A stretch of DNA of 64,000 nucleotides from Torymus aiolomorphi (lineage: Eukaryota; Arthropoda; Insecta; Hymenoptera; Torymidae): assembly GCA_036365515.1 (NCBI GenBank), contig CM070874.1:166299797-166363796 (forward strand). The letters are read 5' to 3'. Positions within the stretch are counted from its first letter, which is position 1. Every line of letters starts with the position of its first letter. The notes beneath the pieces were generated by a model. The model was not told where the DNA came from. It did no database searches and saw only the letters and a list, made by a program, of their open reading frames with translations. The position numbers and the translations under genes were made by a program. Shown here piece after piece: positions 34,011 to 46,015 of the stretch.

Positions 34011-34763
34011 CCCTGGTGGAAATAATTTTTGTGTAAAAATGTTCAGAAATGTTTATAAGTGTGTAAAAATGTTGTATTTCCGCACACTTTTTTACACAAA
34101 TTTACACAAAAATAAACATTTTTAAACAGAAATAAATATTTCCATTAGGAGTCTGAATTAGAGTCCCAAAAAAAGTTTAAAAGTTTAAAAATGTTTAAAA
34201 ATGTGTAAAAATATTTATTTTTGTTACTGTATTCCAAAAAAATTTTTTTTTATCATTTTTAAACAAAAATAAACATTTTTATCCAAAAATAAACCTTTTC
34301 AAACATTTATTAACAGTTTTGCACTTTCACCAAAATTTTTATAAATTTTCTTATAATAAGAAAATTTACAAGAATTACGGTGAAAGTGCAAAAATGTTAA
34401 TAAATGTACAAAAAAGTTTATTTTTATTTAAAAATGTTAAGAAAAGTTTATTTCTGTTTAAAAATGTTTAAAAATATTTAAAAATGTATATTTTTGTTTA
34501 TAAATGTTTATTTTTGTTTATAAATGTGTAAAATTGTTTAAAAGTTTTTATTTTACAAAATTAGAGGAACATATCTATTTACATTTATTTAAAAACGTTT
34601 AAAAAGGTTTATTTCTGTGTAAAAATGTTTAAAAACGTGTAAAAATGTGTGACAAAATAAACAGAAATAAACAAAATTACACAGATTTACATCTTTTTAA
34701 ACTTTTTTTAAACACTTTTAAACATTTTTGCACATTTTTACACAAAAATTTTTTTCACCAGGG
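34011..34763. mobile_element. 753-bp CCCTGGTG...CACCAGGG element filled with TGTTTAAAAA-type repeats
   Basis: Ends CCCTGGTGGAAATAATTTTTG and CAAAAATTTTTTTCACCAGGG (inverted), with TT on both sides. Most of the interior is degenerate TGTTTAAAAATG / TTTATTTTTGTT in both orientations, so the whole can fold back. No ORF. Confidence 0.8.
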
Positions 34764-35749
34764 TTGTACTTCAAAATGTATATCTTGTCACAAATGAAAA
34801 ATAATTATAAAAAATAATGAAAATGAACTAATTTTGCGATCACTAATATAAAAAACTATTAATAAGAATATCTGTAACAGATTTACAATATACTATGAAA
34901 TATTTTACTTTATCTATTGCTTTAATTACTTTCGTGAATAGTTTGTGTATATGGAATGAAGAATATACATTAGAAATGAAATTTCTTACCTTCTCAATCA
35001 AACAGAAATTAAGAATAAATTATTTTATGAATTTAAATTTAAAAATATTGAAAAAATTATTTAACTCTGATTGTGAATCTCGTCCGTCCAGTATAGACAT
35101 GGAAATTAAACTGATATCTTATGTTTACAAAAACTTTTACGATATCTATAGAACAGATAAAACATTTCGTTAGGTGTATTTTTAACTTTGTTTTTTAGTT
35201 GTCTACACTTTTAACGTATCGATGAACAAAAGAATTTAATAACAAAATTTCATTTGGTTCAGTTTTAATATTTATTTTTCGTTTGCTATACAAAATTTGA
35301 TAATTGAAGGATTCTATCTCTTTTCTACACAAACGTTTTATGATTAACGAAAAAATAAATTATACAGAATAATTTTACGCACTATAATATTCTACATATA
35401 ATTACTAAACAAAATAATGCTATTTTCATTGTATGGTTTTAAAACAATTTAAAATTGTTAATTTTATTTTTATTTTTATATTAACGATTTTAAACTGATT
35501 AAAAAAACTCTATACAACAAAAATAACATTATTTTATTTAATAATTACAAGTGGAATATCATGGTGTATACATCATTATTCTACATATAATTATTCAAAA
35601 CGTTAAAATAATATTATAATAATAATTAAATTACTCGTTACGTTTTTATAATATTTTAAATACAGCAACGGCTATCGAGTACAGAAAACTAAAAAATTTG
35701 TTTAAAACCATCGCATTATCTACTTATTAGATACTAACTGTTATTAATA

Positions 35750-36621
35750 AGGGTGGTTTTACCCTCTAAAAATATTTTGTATTCAAAATACAGAAAAACA
35801 TTAACTTTATTTTTCTATTTTCTTTATAAACAGAAATATTTGGTCATAATTAAACTATTATTCAAGTTTTTACTTCAGAAATTGATTTCAATTTGTAACT
35901 TTTTCGCCTATTAAAATTAGGGGTTGCAACCCCCGAAGATCAAAACAACCAGAATTCGTTACACTTTCTATAAGGATTATTACCCACTTGGTTTTATTAA
36001 AAAATATTGATTACAAAAAAAGATATTTAAAAAAAACTGTTTTTGGGGGTGAACTTTGAGGGCGGTTTTCACCCCTTAAGTGTGTTTTTAGAATATTTTT
36101 ACTATAACGACGTCTACAAAGCAGTAAAAGTTTAAAAATTCGATTTTAAACTATCGTATTATCGAAAATACTAATTTTCATTAATAGGGGTGGTTTTACC
36201 CTCTAAAAATATTTTTATTAAAAATGCAAAAAAACGTTAACTTTATTTTCTTATTTTCTTTATAAACACAAATATTTGGTCATGATTAAAGTATTTTTCA
36301 AATTTTTACTGCAGGAATTAACGTCAATTTTTCAATTTTTCGCCTATGAAAAATAGGGGTTGCAAACACCAAAAGTCAAATCTATCAGAATTTGTTACAC
36401 TTTTTATAAGGATTATTACCCACTTGGTTTTATTAAAAAATATTGATTACAAAAAAAGATATTTAACAAAAACTGTTTTTGGGGGTGAACTTTGAGGGTG
36501 GTTTTCACCCCTTAGATATGTTTTTCCGCCGATAAAAAAAAACGCGTATCTCTTATTTTTCAATGCACTACAACATATCCAAAAATCATCAAAATCGGTG
36601 AGTTCGGGTTGGGGTTCTTTG
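35750..36621. repeat. Right arm of the 5.6-kb element: two tandem ~430-bp units
   Basis: GGGGGTGAACTTTGAGGG occurs at about 36045 and 36480 and is followed by GGTTTTCACCCCTTA. It is the inverted counterpart of 31002-31850. Confidence 0.85.
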
Positions 36622-37073
36622 TTAGACAGGCAAGGAAAACATACGTCAAATTATTTCAACTGAATTCTCTAAAACTTTTAATTTATTAATACCTACTAAA
36701 GGTCGACAATATTGTACACATTTACACTTCGATTGACTATCACTAAGTTTCTATTACTTCATTATCACTACAATCACTAGATAAATTACTGTCCAGAATC
36801 ACTTTCTTCACCAATATCACTGTGAAAGATATAGATTATTTTATTCAGTAAATAAAATATTTATTATAAACTATTTAAATATAGTTCCTTTCGTCTATAA
36901 ATGGTTTTAATGATTCTGAAACTTCAATTTTTTTGTATTGCTTAATTCTATTTTTTATTAATATCAGAGAAATTTTCGGATCTGTTAGGTGCACAGCTCT
37001 ATTAAACGTCTATAGAATAAATAAATGAACATATATATGTTAGAAATACGGGCCTGGCTCAACTGTTTAGTAC

Positions 37074-37826
37074 GAGGCCAATCAATAGAGGTTTTTTGCG
37101 TGCCATAAATCTTATTAATAAGCGGTAAACGCTATTGTACGCAGAATAATCCACAGTATAAGTGGTATATAAACTCGACTAGCAGCTCCGTTCTATATAT
37201 ATTGTTATTAACAATTTAATGCAAAAAAAAAACGCTTTTTTATGGTTTTTGCTTTTATAGCCGAAACTAGTGGATCGATCTTGATAGTCCAATGAGATAA
37301 ATTGTAGTAAATGAAATTACGAACAAAACTAGATATTGATCGAATCGATCGGACGATTAGTTACGGAGAAAAACGTGAAAAACCGAAAAAATGAGCGTTT
37401 TTTGAAAAATTCATATATCCGCCATTTTTAAAGATGTGGCGGATATCTCTTTTTGAGCGAGGCTGTATGCTCTACGGGTTATCCGATTTCAATTATCAAA
37501 AATGATTTTGAAAGTTCAAATGTTGAACTATAAAACGTCTATCTTGGATTTTTGATTAAGTACTGTTTTATACCTGAAAACAGCTGTCAAAGTTGACCAA
37601 AAACGCCCAAGCGTACGGAAGTGGCGGAGTGGTGGGGGGCGCGCGGCGGCTGAGGGGAGCCGATATATATAGTAATAGAACGCGCTGCGCGCAACGCACA
37701 GATCTTTGCTTTTAATTTCTTCAGCAACTAGAGGAGCTATTTTAATCATTTTTTTTTTATTTCGGGGTAACTCAACTCAACTAAACCGATTCTGCACTTT
37801 TATTTGATGAAAAACGAACAGAAAGG
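37074..37826. repeat. Left TIR of the 8.67-kb transposon
   Basis: About 753 bp; reverse complement of 44879-45739. An ORF mirrored in both TIRs (about 75 codons, LVAEEIKSKDLCVARSAF) is visible, but I do not call it a gene. Confidence 0.9.
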
Positions 37827-40800
37827 CAGTTATTGGACGTTTTAATAGGTTGATAAAATAAATATAAACTTTCTATTTTTCTTAATCTACATTATATTTA
37901 TTAGAAAAATTTACAATGTTACTTAAAAACTATGTTACATTAATTAGTTTTTTTCCGCTTCGGTGGTAGCAAATCGATTTCATCCTCGCAGTGATACGAG
38001 TCGAGTTCGCATTCGTTCTCGTCACTCGAATCATCTTCTAATTCGAATAATATTTTTTTTTTTTTGACTAAGTTATAACATGTATCTTCGTGGCAGTGTG
38101 CACAAAGATTTGTGCACTCTAAGCCGTGCTTTTTGCAACTGCACGAAGCATCTATACATGCCTTTTTCGAGCAAGTGCATGAAATTTGCGATAATAATTT
38201 TTGGGGTATCGGCGGATCCGTCGTTCCTACCGGGAGCAAATATTTATTTTTTATTTGTCAACCCCAATCAGTAGGTATTAAAGAGTTATTACCTAACTAT
38301 AATTGGAGTTGGTAATACACTCTAAATGCATGTTGCTTAGCGGATCCCTGCGTTGGTGGCAAAGTTTCTAAAGCAAATTTCGTTTTCGTTTTGGCTTTGC
38401 AAAAATGTAAGTATCGCAAATCATGCAGTGAAAAATTACTGCTTTTTTCGATTAATTTCTTTTCTGCTTTGTTGCTGTACAGGTCGATTATTAACTTATA
38501 GGCATTGCTAGCTATTTTTTCAGAACTGGCATTTTTTTCATAAAATTCTGCAGATAAATCTAATAATTTTTCGTGGTTAACTGTATCTATTAATTTATTT
38601 TTGCCTTTTCTATAAAAACAAGAGGTTGTATCGCAGCCAGAAAATGCATGTAAAAATGTTATTCTATTTCTTAAAAAGGGATATTTGAAACTATTACTAT
38701 TAAAATACTGATTTGGTGTTGAGCCTTTGTTTTCTTTACAAAAATAAATGTTATTAATGTTCTCTGCCAGTTCTGAAAAAATAACTAGCAAGTCTATGCC
38801 TTCGCCCACAATCACCACAGTTGTTTTATAATCAGCGCGGGCATTATTTATCGCAGTCATTACTATTAACCGATCCGCGTCCTCCGGGGCTATTTTTGTT
38901 TGAAATCGTACAACATTTAGAGTTAAACAAAGCATATTTATTAATCTCGTTTTATTTTTTTCACTGCTCAAAAATTGCTTTTGATTAACAACAATCGTTG
39001 TATTGCTATTGAAAGAAATTTCACGACCTATATTCTTCAATTGCCTACGCGAACGCTCTACAGATTTTGTTGATGTTTTATTGTCGTCGGGATATCCATC
39101 AAAAATAATATAACTATTTTCGCTGTAATGTCTTGTCGCATACGAAACGTAGGTATTTATTATTTCTGCCATTTTCATGTTACTTTGCCACACGACTCTA
39201 TGCAAAAATAATCCGCCGTCGACAACATGTGTTATCTTTGATGGTACGTTTATACTCGGTAATGAATCAAAATTGAGGTAGAATTCGGATTTAGATGTTT
39301 TCCGCATGCCATTTTCATCAAACAATGACAGCGGAATCGGCGATAGTTCATACGAACTACAATACTCTTTCATATTGTCTTGGTTTTGAATATTGAGCGA
39401 AATTTTTTGGAAAATTAGCAACGGTGAGATATACACATCCTCATTTGCACTATTTTTTATAGTGGAGTTCGCAGCTGCCAAATGGGTAACTTTACTGCTT
39501 CTTTTATATTTTACGTTAGTAAACTTTTTATTTGACGCCTCATCCATCAAAATCTTTCCTAATTCAAAAGCTTTGTGGCAATTCACGAGCGATAAATCAC
39601 CAATCACTCCGGAATATATACCAATTAATTTATCGCTTTCTGGGAATGGATCAAATGTATTAAAAAAGTCCTGCAGTTTTTTTAAGTCATCTGCGTCTCT
39701 GGAGATACGAGAAACTCGATTGTCGACATGCTGTGCAGATGTAGCAAATGTCATGTTGCAAAATAGCTCTATGGCATTGCTGACCTCTAATGCAGCTGCC
39801 CTTGACAACACCCATTTTCCAATGACATTTTCCGTGAGTCCACGGCCGTGTGTCAAGCCTCCAGCGCATTTCATTGACCGCATCAAAACCTGCTCGATGG
39901 TCATATCAGACCATAATCCGCACCAAAAACGATTTGAACGTCTTATCGTATGAAAGCCCTGCTTACAGAATTTATCATATTCCACTATATCCATGCTTTC
40001 TTTTAAATTAACCATCTGTTGGACGTACAAAAGACACGCCTTAGCGTATAAATGATGACCTGAAGCGAAAAAAAAGGTATCATTAACGTTACTGTTTCTA
40101 CATGTTGGTCAAAATTACCAGAACGTTCTGCATCTATGTATCTTTGCAGTAAATAAATTAGTTTAAAATATTGTAGCCACAGTTGACTTGTTGGGCTATT
40201 ATTTTCTAAATTCGTTATTACCGATGAAAGTTTTATTTGTACGCTTTTCATTAAGAAAGTCATTAAATAATTTTTAATTTTCAGTTCCTACTTTTTGTAA
40301 ATTATCATCTAAAAACGTTTTCTCTTCTTCTGTATTTTCTATTTTTTCTAAAATAATAGTAGCAAGCGCAGCTTGTACTAAAAGGTGACCTCGCACAGAC
40401 CTCGAAAAAGCATGACCTGTTAAAGCCTTATCCGCTGATAATTCGGCGTATATCGTCGAAAAAGCTTCTTTCAGGCCGCTACCTGCCATTATATTACCAA
40501 TAGCGCCAAGAAAAGACATCGCAAGATGAAATTCTCCTAATCGTGGGATTACTGAGCGGATATTATGGGGATTGTTATCTGCCTCTATAAAAGCGACGAT
40601 TTCGCTAGCTTTCATGTATAAAGGCAAATCAAACGTTACAAAGCAGTGCTTTTGATTATTTGCATTTGCTCTCCGTCGTGCATCGATTAAAGATGTTAAA
40701 ATTGTTGTATGGTCGCTCGGTGGCGCTTTAATAAACGGCAAAGCAATAATTCTCGTCGTACAAAAATCATTATTCAATAAATGAAATTTATTCATAAATC

Positions 40801-42496
40801 CGTGCCAATTCGGGGTCTTCCGTGGTGCAGTATGCTTGCCGTAAAAATATAAAAAATCGATCGTTTTGATTTCAATTGTAAAGTCAGCACGATGTATTTC
40901 TTTCCACTTACGTATAGTTATATTATCTAATTTGAATGGCTTGTTATTCTTAAAATCGGTCAATGGAAGGAAACCGAACGTGCCATCAGTACTAGTAGAT
41001 AATGTTCCTTTTAAACGAGGCACACAATTATTAAAATTAACCGAACTTGATGGAGTCGCATACATAATACCGCCCATACAATGAAACGTATTTTTGCCAT
41101 CAATGATGGCTGTATTATGGTCCGCATTATCATATACAAATTGCAAATAGGTATCTCCAATGAAATCGAAATGTTCAGGGTCATTAACGAGGGAGTTTTC
41201 GAATCATACTGTTTCTGCGTAGGACTCACAGAGCCCAATATTGTAGAGACAATCTATTAAACCTCGTGCTGCAAATTTCGTATGTATCATACATAAAAGT
41301 CCTAATAATATAGGCGATGAAAAGGATCGTGGTCGCATAGATGATATTAAAATATGGGCTGCGGTAACAATTCTGTTTTCCCACTTATCCCAAGATCCAT
41401 TTTTTCGCTCATGTTTATGAGTTTTTATAAGAATTTCGAGCATTAGTTGCAAAGTTTCCGGAATATCTTTAATGTTATTTAAGAAATCCGTTGGCGTATT
41501 ATAATTCTCTAAGTCAACTTTCATAGCCCTAACATCTTGTAGAATAAAATGACTGGCTAATTCCACTATTCTCAACCTTTCTTCTTTTTCATTTACTTTG
41601 CGATTTGAATACCAGCTATCTTGTATACATTTACCTAACGTTTGTTTAAAACAAATAAAACGATCATTTGAGCTAGAATAAATTACTATTTCATCTTCGA
41701 AATGATTTTTTAAAAGTATTTCTATACGACCAAGTCGGGGTAGATCAGTATCTCCGAACTTATTTACATATATTTGTAATATATCTTTTAAAGAAAATTG
41801 ACACTGATCGCTATTCTCCAATAAATAGTTGATAATAAAAGATAATAAGTTACTCATATCTTCGGTTATCGGTCTACCCTTAACATTACAAGGACTATAT
41901 GAGTAAAATACGCTTAAGCATTTCGAGTGATAATAAACGGTGTTTTCTATATAATAATTATCAGATTCTTTTTTCAAATTAGATAACCGCGACGCTAGAA
42001 TTTTATTCTCTTCGCTTTTAGGGAGAGCTTGTAACTGCGCCAAAATATTATCGATAGTCTCCTGCTTTGAAACGCGGGTTAAATTTTGCTTACAACTGTG
42101 ACATTGATTCGAACAAAAAAAACAATGAGTTGAGAAAGCGAAACCTCGTCCTTCTTTACAACGATTTCGGTCTTTTAACGATGTTAATGCCGATGCTGCT
42201 AACGCCCTTTTTATATTAGACTCCCTCGTATAGAGAGTTTGACAAGTTTTATGTACTGTGATTTCTTTTAATTTTTGTAACTTTAAATGCTTCTTATCTT
42301 TTCTTTTATGACTGGCTAGAATAAGATTATTAATGGCCCGTTCTTTCAATATGTGCGATTTAGATGGTTCATTAGGCTTGTCGCAAAGTAAACAAATTTC
42401 ATCGTCGTCAAGCCACTCCTGTTCGTCTTCCATAGCTTGTGTATTTTCATCGTGCCTGAATAAAAAAAATATTAATGGAATACGTAAAGTTAAAAT

Positions 42497-43285
42497 TCAT
42501 ATATGTGCAAATCTCACGAAAGATGCGACAAAACCTGAAATCACGTTTTGAAATTTTTTTTTTCGAGCACACCTTCGAAACCTGGTTTTTCCTATTGTTT
42601 GTAGTATATAAAATGAAGATCCGCAGTTGTATAGCGTCCATCAAGTTGCCTATTTTTTCTAGAACAACTTCTTACTTTTTAAGAAAATGGCAAAAAAAGC
42701 CCTTCTCTTCAAACCTCAGCTATTTAGCCCAGAAACGATCTACTCAAAGTTTTCAAACAGAAATTAAAACTAGCAAAAAAGAGCTTTAATTCCTTTTTTT
42801 AAAAATTAAAAAATGTTGATTCCTTCAAAAGTTACAAGGGTTTGAAGTTGAACGTCGAAAAGGCATAAAAATGCTCTCAAAGTCGGCGCGTCCGATTCCT
42901 GCGATGTTTTGCATTTTTATGCTTTTTCGACGTTCAACTTCAAATCCTTGCAACTTTTGAAGGAATCAACATTTTTTAACTTTTAAAAAAAGGAATTAAA
43001 ACTCTTTTTTTCATGTTTTAATTTCTTTTTGTAAACTTTGAGTAGATCGCTTGTGGGCTAAATAATTGAGGTTTGAAGAGAAGGGCTTTTTTTCCATTTT
43101 CTTAAAAAGTAAGAAGTGGTTCTAGAAAAAATAGGCAACTTGATGGACGATGCTCAACCACGAATTTCTCTTATACATACCACAAACAACGAGAAAAACC
43201 AGGTTTGGTAGGTGTGCTCCAAAAAAAATTTTCAAATCGTGATTTCGGGTTTTGTCGCATCTTTCGTGAGATTTGCACATATACG
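42497..43285. repeat. ~790-bp foldback element, copy 1
   Basis: The arms are mutual reverse complements around about 42880-42895. It contains ATGTGCAAATCTCACGAAAG, GTTGATTCCTTC, GAACGTCGAAAAGGCATAAAAATGC and mirrors. Related to the 55,470-56,262 element by shared order (AAAGGCATAAAAATGCTCTC, AAAGTCGGCG, CCGATTCCTGC). Confidence 0.8.
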
Positions 43286-43304
43286 TTCGTCGTGGAGAAA
43301 ATTA

Positions 43305-43435
43305 GTATATGCACCACGGGAGTAAGTAAAGAATCCATCAGATCGCATATAATTGTTGCCCGAGCCTTCGACTCGAGCGACAATTATATGCGATCTGAGA
43401 CATTCTTTACTTTTACTCCCAAGGTGCATAATCTA
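43305..43435. repeat. ~130-bp palindromic element
   Basis: ATGCACCACGGGAGTAAGTAAAG, GATCGCATATAATTGT and their reverse complements are arranged around TTCGAC near 43371. Confidence 0.8.
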
Positions 43436-43570
43436 CTATTAGTGTGAACACGACCGAGTAAATAATTTTTCATTTAATTTTAATAAGACTGTTTAATTTG
43501 GGTGTTTTTGCAATAACATTTACCTAACATTCGTAGATGTAGATGCTTCTGCCTCGTCGATAAGCTCCAT

Positions 43571-44878
43571 TACGATGTTTTGTATACTGATCTTGTATAC
43601 TGATTATCTAGGAATTTTAATAAAATATAATTAATATTTACGACTCTTATATTAAATTTAACTAATGAGAATCAGTATTATATACCACTTGTATAACAAC
43701 ACACATCGAGTGTTTTAAATACTTTCAAAGTCTTATTAACAATCTAAATTATTATTAATTTTTAATTGTTATTTATAATGTAAATTTATAAAGTAATGTT
43801 TCTTAAACTCAAATAACAGGCACAAATTAATAAAACAATTATTGGAAAGAAATTTTGAAATATATAAATATACATACAAATACGCCACACTTACACACTA
43901 TATACACATAAATTAAAAAAAAAAATTAAAAAAAAGAATTAGAAAAAATGGAACCGTGATAGTATCGGGGATCGAACTCTGGCCGCTTGAGTGAGAATCA
44001 AGTGTCTCTGCAACTTGGCTATCCTTCACACTGCTATTTGCTCTTTCTACTCGAATGATTAAACAGAATGCCGGCAATACCAATTCCATTTATACTCATA
44101 CACTTTCAAACTTATTCTGTTCATGAAGCTATATTACTTATAATAAAATTTAAGTTGATTTAAACCTCAAGTTATATAAAAAAAACGCTATGAATTAGAA
44201 AAAAAAGTTTTTCAATTCAACAAAGATTTTTCAAAAACAAGAACCTAAAGTAACCGGATTTTAACATGCTACTGATAAACTAAAATATTTTACAAGAGAC
44301 TACTTGATTAAAAATTATCCTGTTTTGATTTCTGATTGTTACAAAGACTTTCACCTATACTACATATACTACAATAAAAATTATACATACTTTTGTGTGC
44401 ACCTCGTATAATGAATGTACAGTACGGTGTCGACTCCACTCCAAAAACTTGATATTACACAACAAAATCACTGAACTAATTATTAATTTAATACAATTAA
44501 AATTAAGAAAAATTAACAATTTTAATATTTTAAAATAATTAAAATATTAGTAATAATTAAGTAGCTATTTATAAAATAAACACATGTATCAAAGATGCTT
44601 TGCAAAGGTATAGTAGCTGGAGTCTCGGTGGCAACTGTAGTATAAACAGCTGAAAAGACCGTTGGTAGCGTCGCTTTCTCCTTCTTTGACCGTTTCAGTC
44701 CACGATATACAATAGTATGGTATAGTGGAAGAAAGTGGGGACAGAACAGAGTGGAGCGAATAGCATTACTATACTGTATATACAAGCAGATGTTCCGAGC
44801 GTAAACGTCCTTGATTATATAATACACGCCCAAGTAGATACGTATATACCTGCTTCAAATCTCAAGCAAAATTAGCAT
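43571..44878. other. AT-rich spacer between the gene and the right TIR
   Basis: No supported ORF apart from the tRNA-like stretch listed separately; this stretch would contain the promoter of the minus-strand gene. The ORF at 44522-44833 has no recognisable features. Confidence 0.5.
43957..44030 (-). other. tRNA-like sequence (Glu-CTC-type anticodon arm), probably a pseudogene or SINE head
   Basis: On the minus strand: an A-box-like TAGCCAAGTTGCAGAG, a perfect 5-bp anticodon stem CTTGA/TCAAG with loop TTCTCAC (anticodon CTC, T33 present), and T-arm core GAGTTCGATCCCCG. T-stem and acceptor pairing are poor. Confidence 0.35.
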
Positions 44879-45739
44879 TTCTGTTCATTTTTCGTCAAAT
44901 AAAAGTGCAGAATCGGTTTAGTTGGGTTGAGTTACTCCGAAATAAAAAAAAAATTATTAAAATAGCTCCTCTAGTTGCTGAGGAAATTAAAAGCAAAGAT
45001 CTGTGCGTTGCGCGCAGCGCGTTCTATTACTATATATATCGGCTCCCCTCAGCCGCCGCGGGCCCCCCACCATTCCGCCACTTTCGTGCGCTCGGGTGTT
45101 TTTGGTCAACTTTGACAGCTGTTTTCAGGTATAAAACAGTACTTAATCAAAAATCCAAGATAGACGTTTTATAGTTCAACATTTGAACTTTCAAAATCAT
45201 TTTTGATAATTGAAATCGGATAACCCGTAGAGCATACAGCCTCGCTCAAAAATAGCCTACTCAAAAATTGAAATCGCGATTACGCAAAAACTAATAATCG
45301 CACAGTCTCTGGTTTGCGCACACATAAAGTACATGTGAATTACTATCAATTCGCCAGAGATATCCGCCACATCTTTAAAAATGGCGGATATATGAATTTT
45401 TCAAAAAACGCTCATTTTTTCGGTTTTTCACGTTTTTCTCTGTAACTAATCGTCCGATCGATTCGATCAACATCTAGTTTTGTTCGTAATTTCATTTACT
45501 ACAATTTATCTCATTGGACCATCAAGATCGGTCCACTAGTTTCGGCTATAAAAGCAAAAAACCATAAAAAGCGCTTTTTTTGCATTAAATTGTTAATAAC
45601 AATATATATAGAACGGAGCTGCTAGTTGAGTTTATATGCCACTTATACTGTGGATTATTCTGCATACAATAGCGTTTACCGCTTACTAATAAGATTTATG
45701 GCACGAAAACGCTGATTTTTTTCTCTATTGACTGGCCTA
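44879..45739. repeat. Right TIR of the 8.67-kb transposon
   Basis: 861 bp; counterpart of 37074-37826 with ~110 extra bases at about 45251-45360. Confidence 0.9.
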
Positions 45740-46001
45740 TACGTTGCTTAGCGCTCTCCCCTTTACCCCTCGTCTAGTCCTCTTTTGTTCTAGGAGAGCA
45801 GCGCCTGCCGCCGGCCAGCGACTGTCTGTGCTCCTTTAGAGCTGTTACTGATAGCACCTGTGTTATTCTAAATCCTTTTATACTTTTAGTATCTTTCGTA
45901 AGAGCGATAGTTCAACGACCGTATTAATAAATATTCTTTATTAAATAAAGCGTGTATGTTTTATATCTTCATTACTCCTTCTTCCAGGCATAACTCTAAC
46001 A

Positions 46002-46015
46002 GGTTATGGGCCCAG
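46002..46015 (+). promoter_or_regulatory. Copia-type primer-binding site matching an internal initiator tRNA-Met fragment
   Basis: GGTTATGGGCCCAG lies directly after the 5' LTR. It is complementary to the anticodon-loop region of initiator tRNA-Met, as in Drosophila copia, which primes from a tRNA half rather than the CCA end. Confidence 0.85.

Larger units (their letters stand above)
31002..36621 (-). mobile_element. 5.6-kb DDE (pogo/Tc1-like) DNA transposon with TTA target duplication
   Basis: Left end CAAGGAAAGTACCCCAACCC; right end reads inward CAAAGAACCCCAACCC. Both continue into CGAACTCACCGATTTTGAT. TTA flanks the element (30999-31001 and 36622-36624). The other TIR of the host transposon shows the uninterrupted site (CTCTTAGACAGG, minus-strand reading near 62055). 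Each ~0.85-kb arm (31002 to about 31850, about 35750-36621) holds two tandem ~430-bp units. It encodes the transposase at 32100-33480 and carries a CCC...GGG element at 34011-34763. Confidence 0.85.
42456..43523 (-). other. 1,068-bp intron of the FEN1-like gene holding two foldback elements
   Basis: Donor GTAAATG and acceptor TTTATTCAG; the splice keeps frame (2-nt plus 1-nt split codon). Two hairpin-type repeats occupy most of it. Confidence 0.7.
37940..43570 (-). pseudogene. Transposon-encoded ~1,500-codon protein: Cys-rich N-terminus, FEN1/XPG-like nuclease, CXC domain
   Basis: Exon 1 43570-43524 (ATG, MELIDEAEAS), intron 42456-43523 (GTAAAT...TTCAG), exon 2 42455-37940; phases fit. N-terminus: CLLCDKPNE, HCFFCSNQCHSC and HSKC form zinc-like clusters. 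In the stretch ending at 38297 (numbered from 40030) five acidic motifs follow FEN1 order: D271 (VVDGGLFLH), D311 (IIFDGYPDD), E383/D386 (PEDADRL), D413 (EGIDLLVI) and D467 (FSGCDTTS). After it, C21-C54 of the tail (about 38179-38080) has nine cysteines in CXC/TSO1 pattern. Breaks: TGA at 41204-41206, frame changes near 40270 and in a T8 run at about 40070, and two Trp-to-stop changes at 38297-38299 (TAG) and 38258-38260 (TGA). The family is widespread in animal genomes as uncharacterised proteins; calling it the transposase is inference. Confidence 0.75.
37074..45739 (-). mobile_element. 8.67-kb transposon with 0.75-0.86-kb TIRs encoding a FEN1/XPG-like nuclease
   Basis: Inverted repeats at 37074 to about 37826 and about 44879-45739 are near-identical, apart from a ~110-bp block present only on the right (about 45251-45360). 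Ends are GAGGCCAATCAATAGAG on the left and (inward) TAGGCCAGTCAATAGAG on the right. TAC flanks both sides (37071-37073 and 45740-45742). The intact 3' LTR of the host copia element shows one TAC at this site (52705-52710 region, TTTAGTACATTGC), so the boundaries are direct. It contains a single long minus-strand gene (43570-37940) and no DDE transposase. Candidate poorly described transposon type. Confidence 0.85.

Noticed and set aside
40060..40080. T8CGCTTCAG as a 3' splice site in the FEN1-like gene
   Set aside because: No donor fits upstream and the family reading continues directly through the T run in the next frame, so a one-base indel is simpler.
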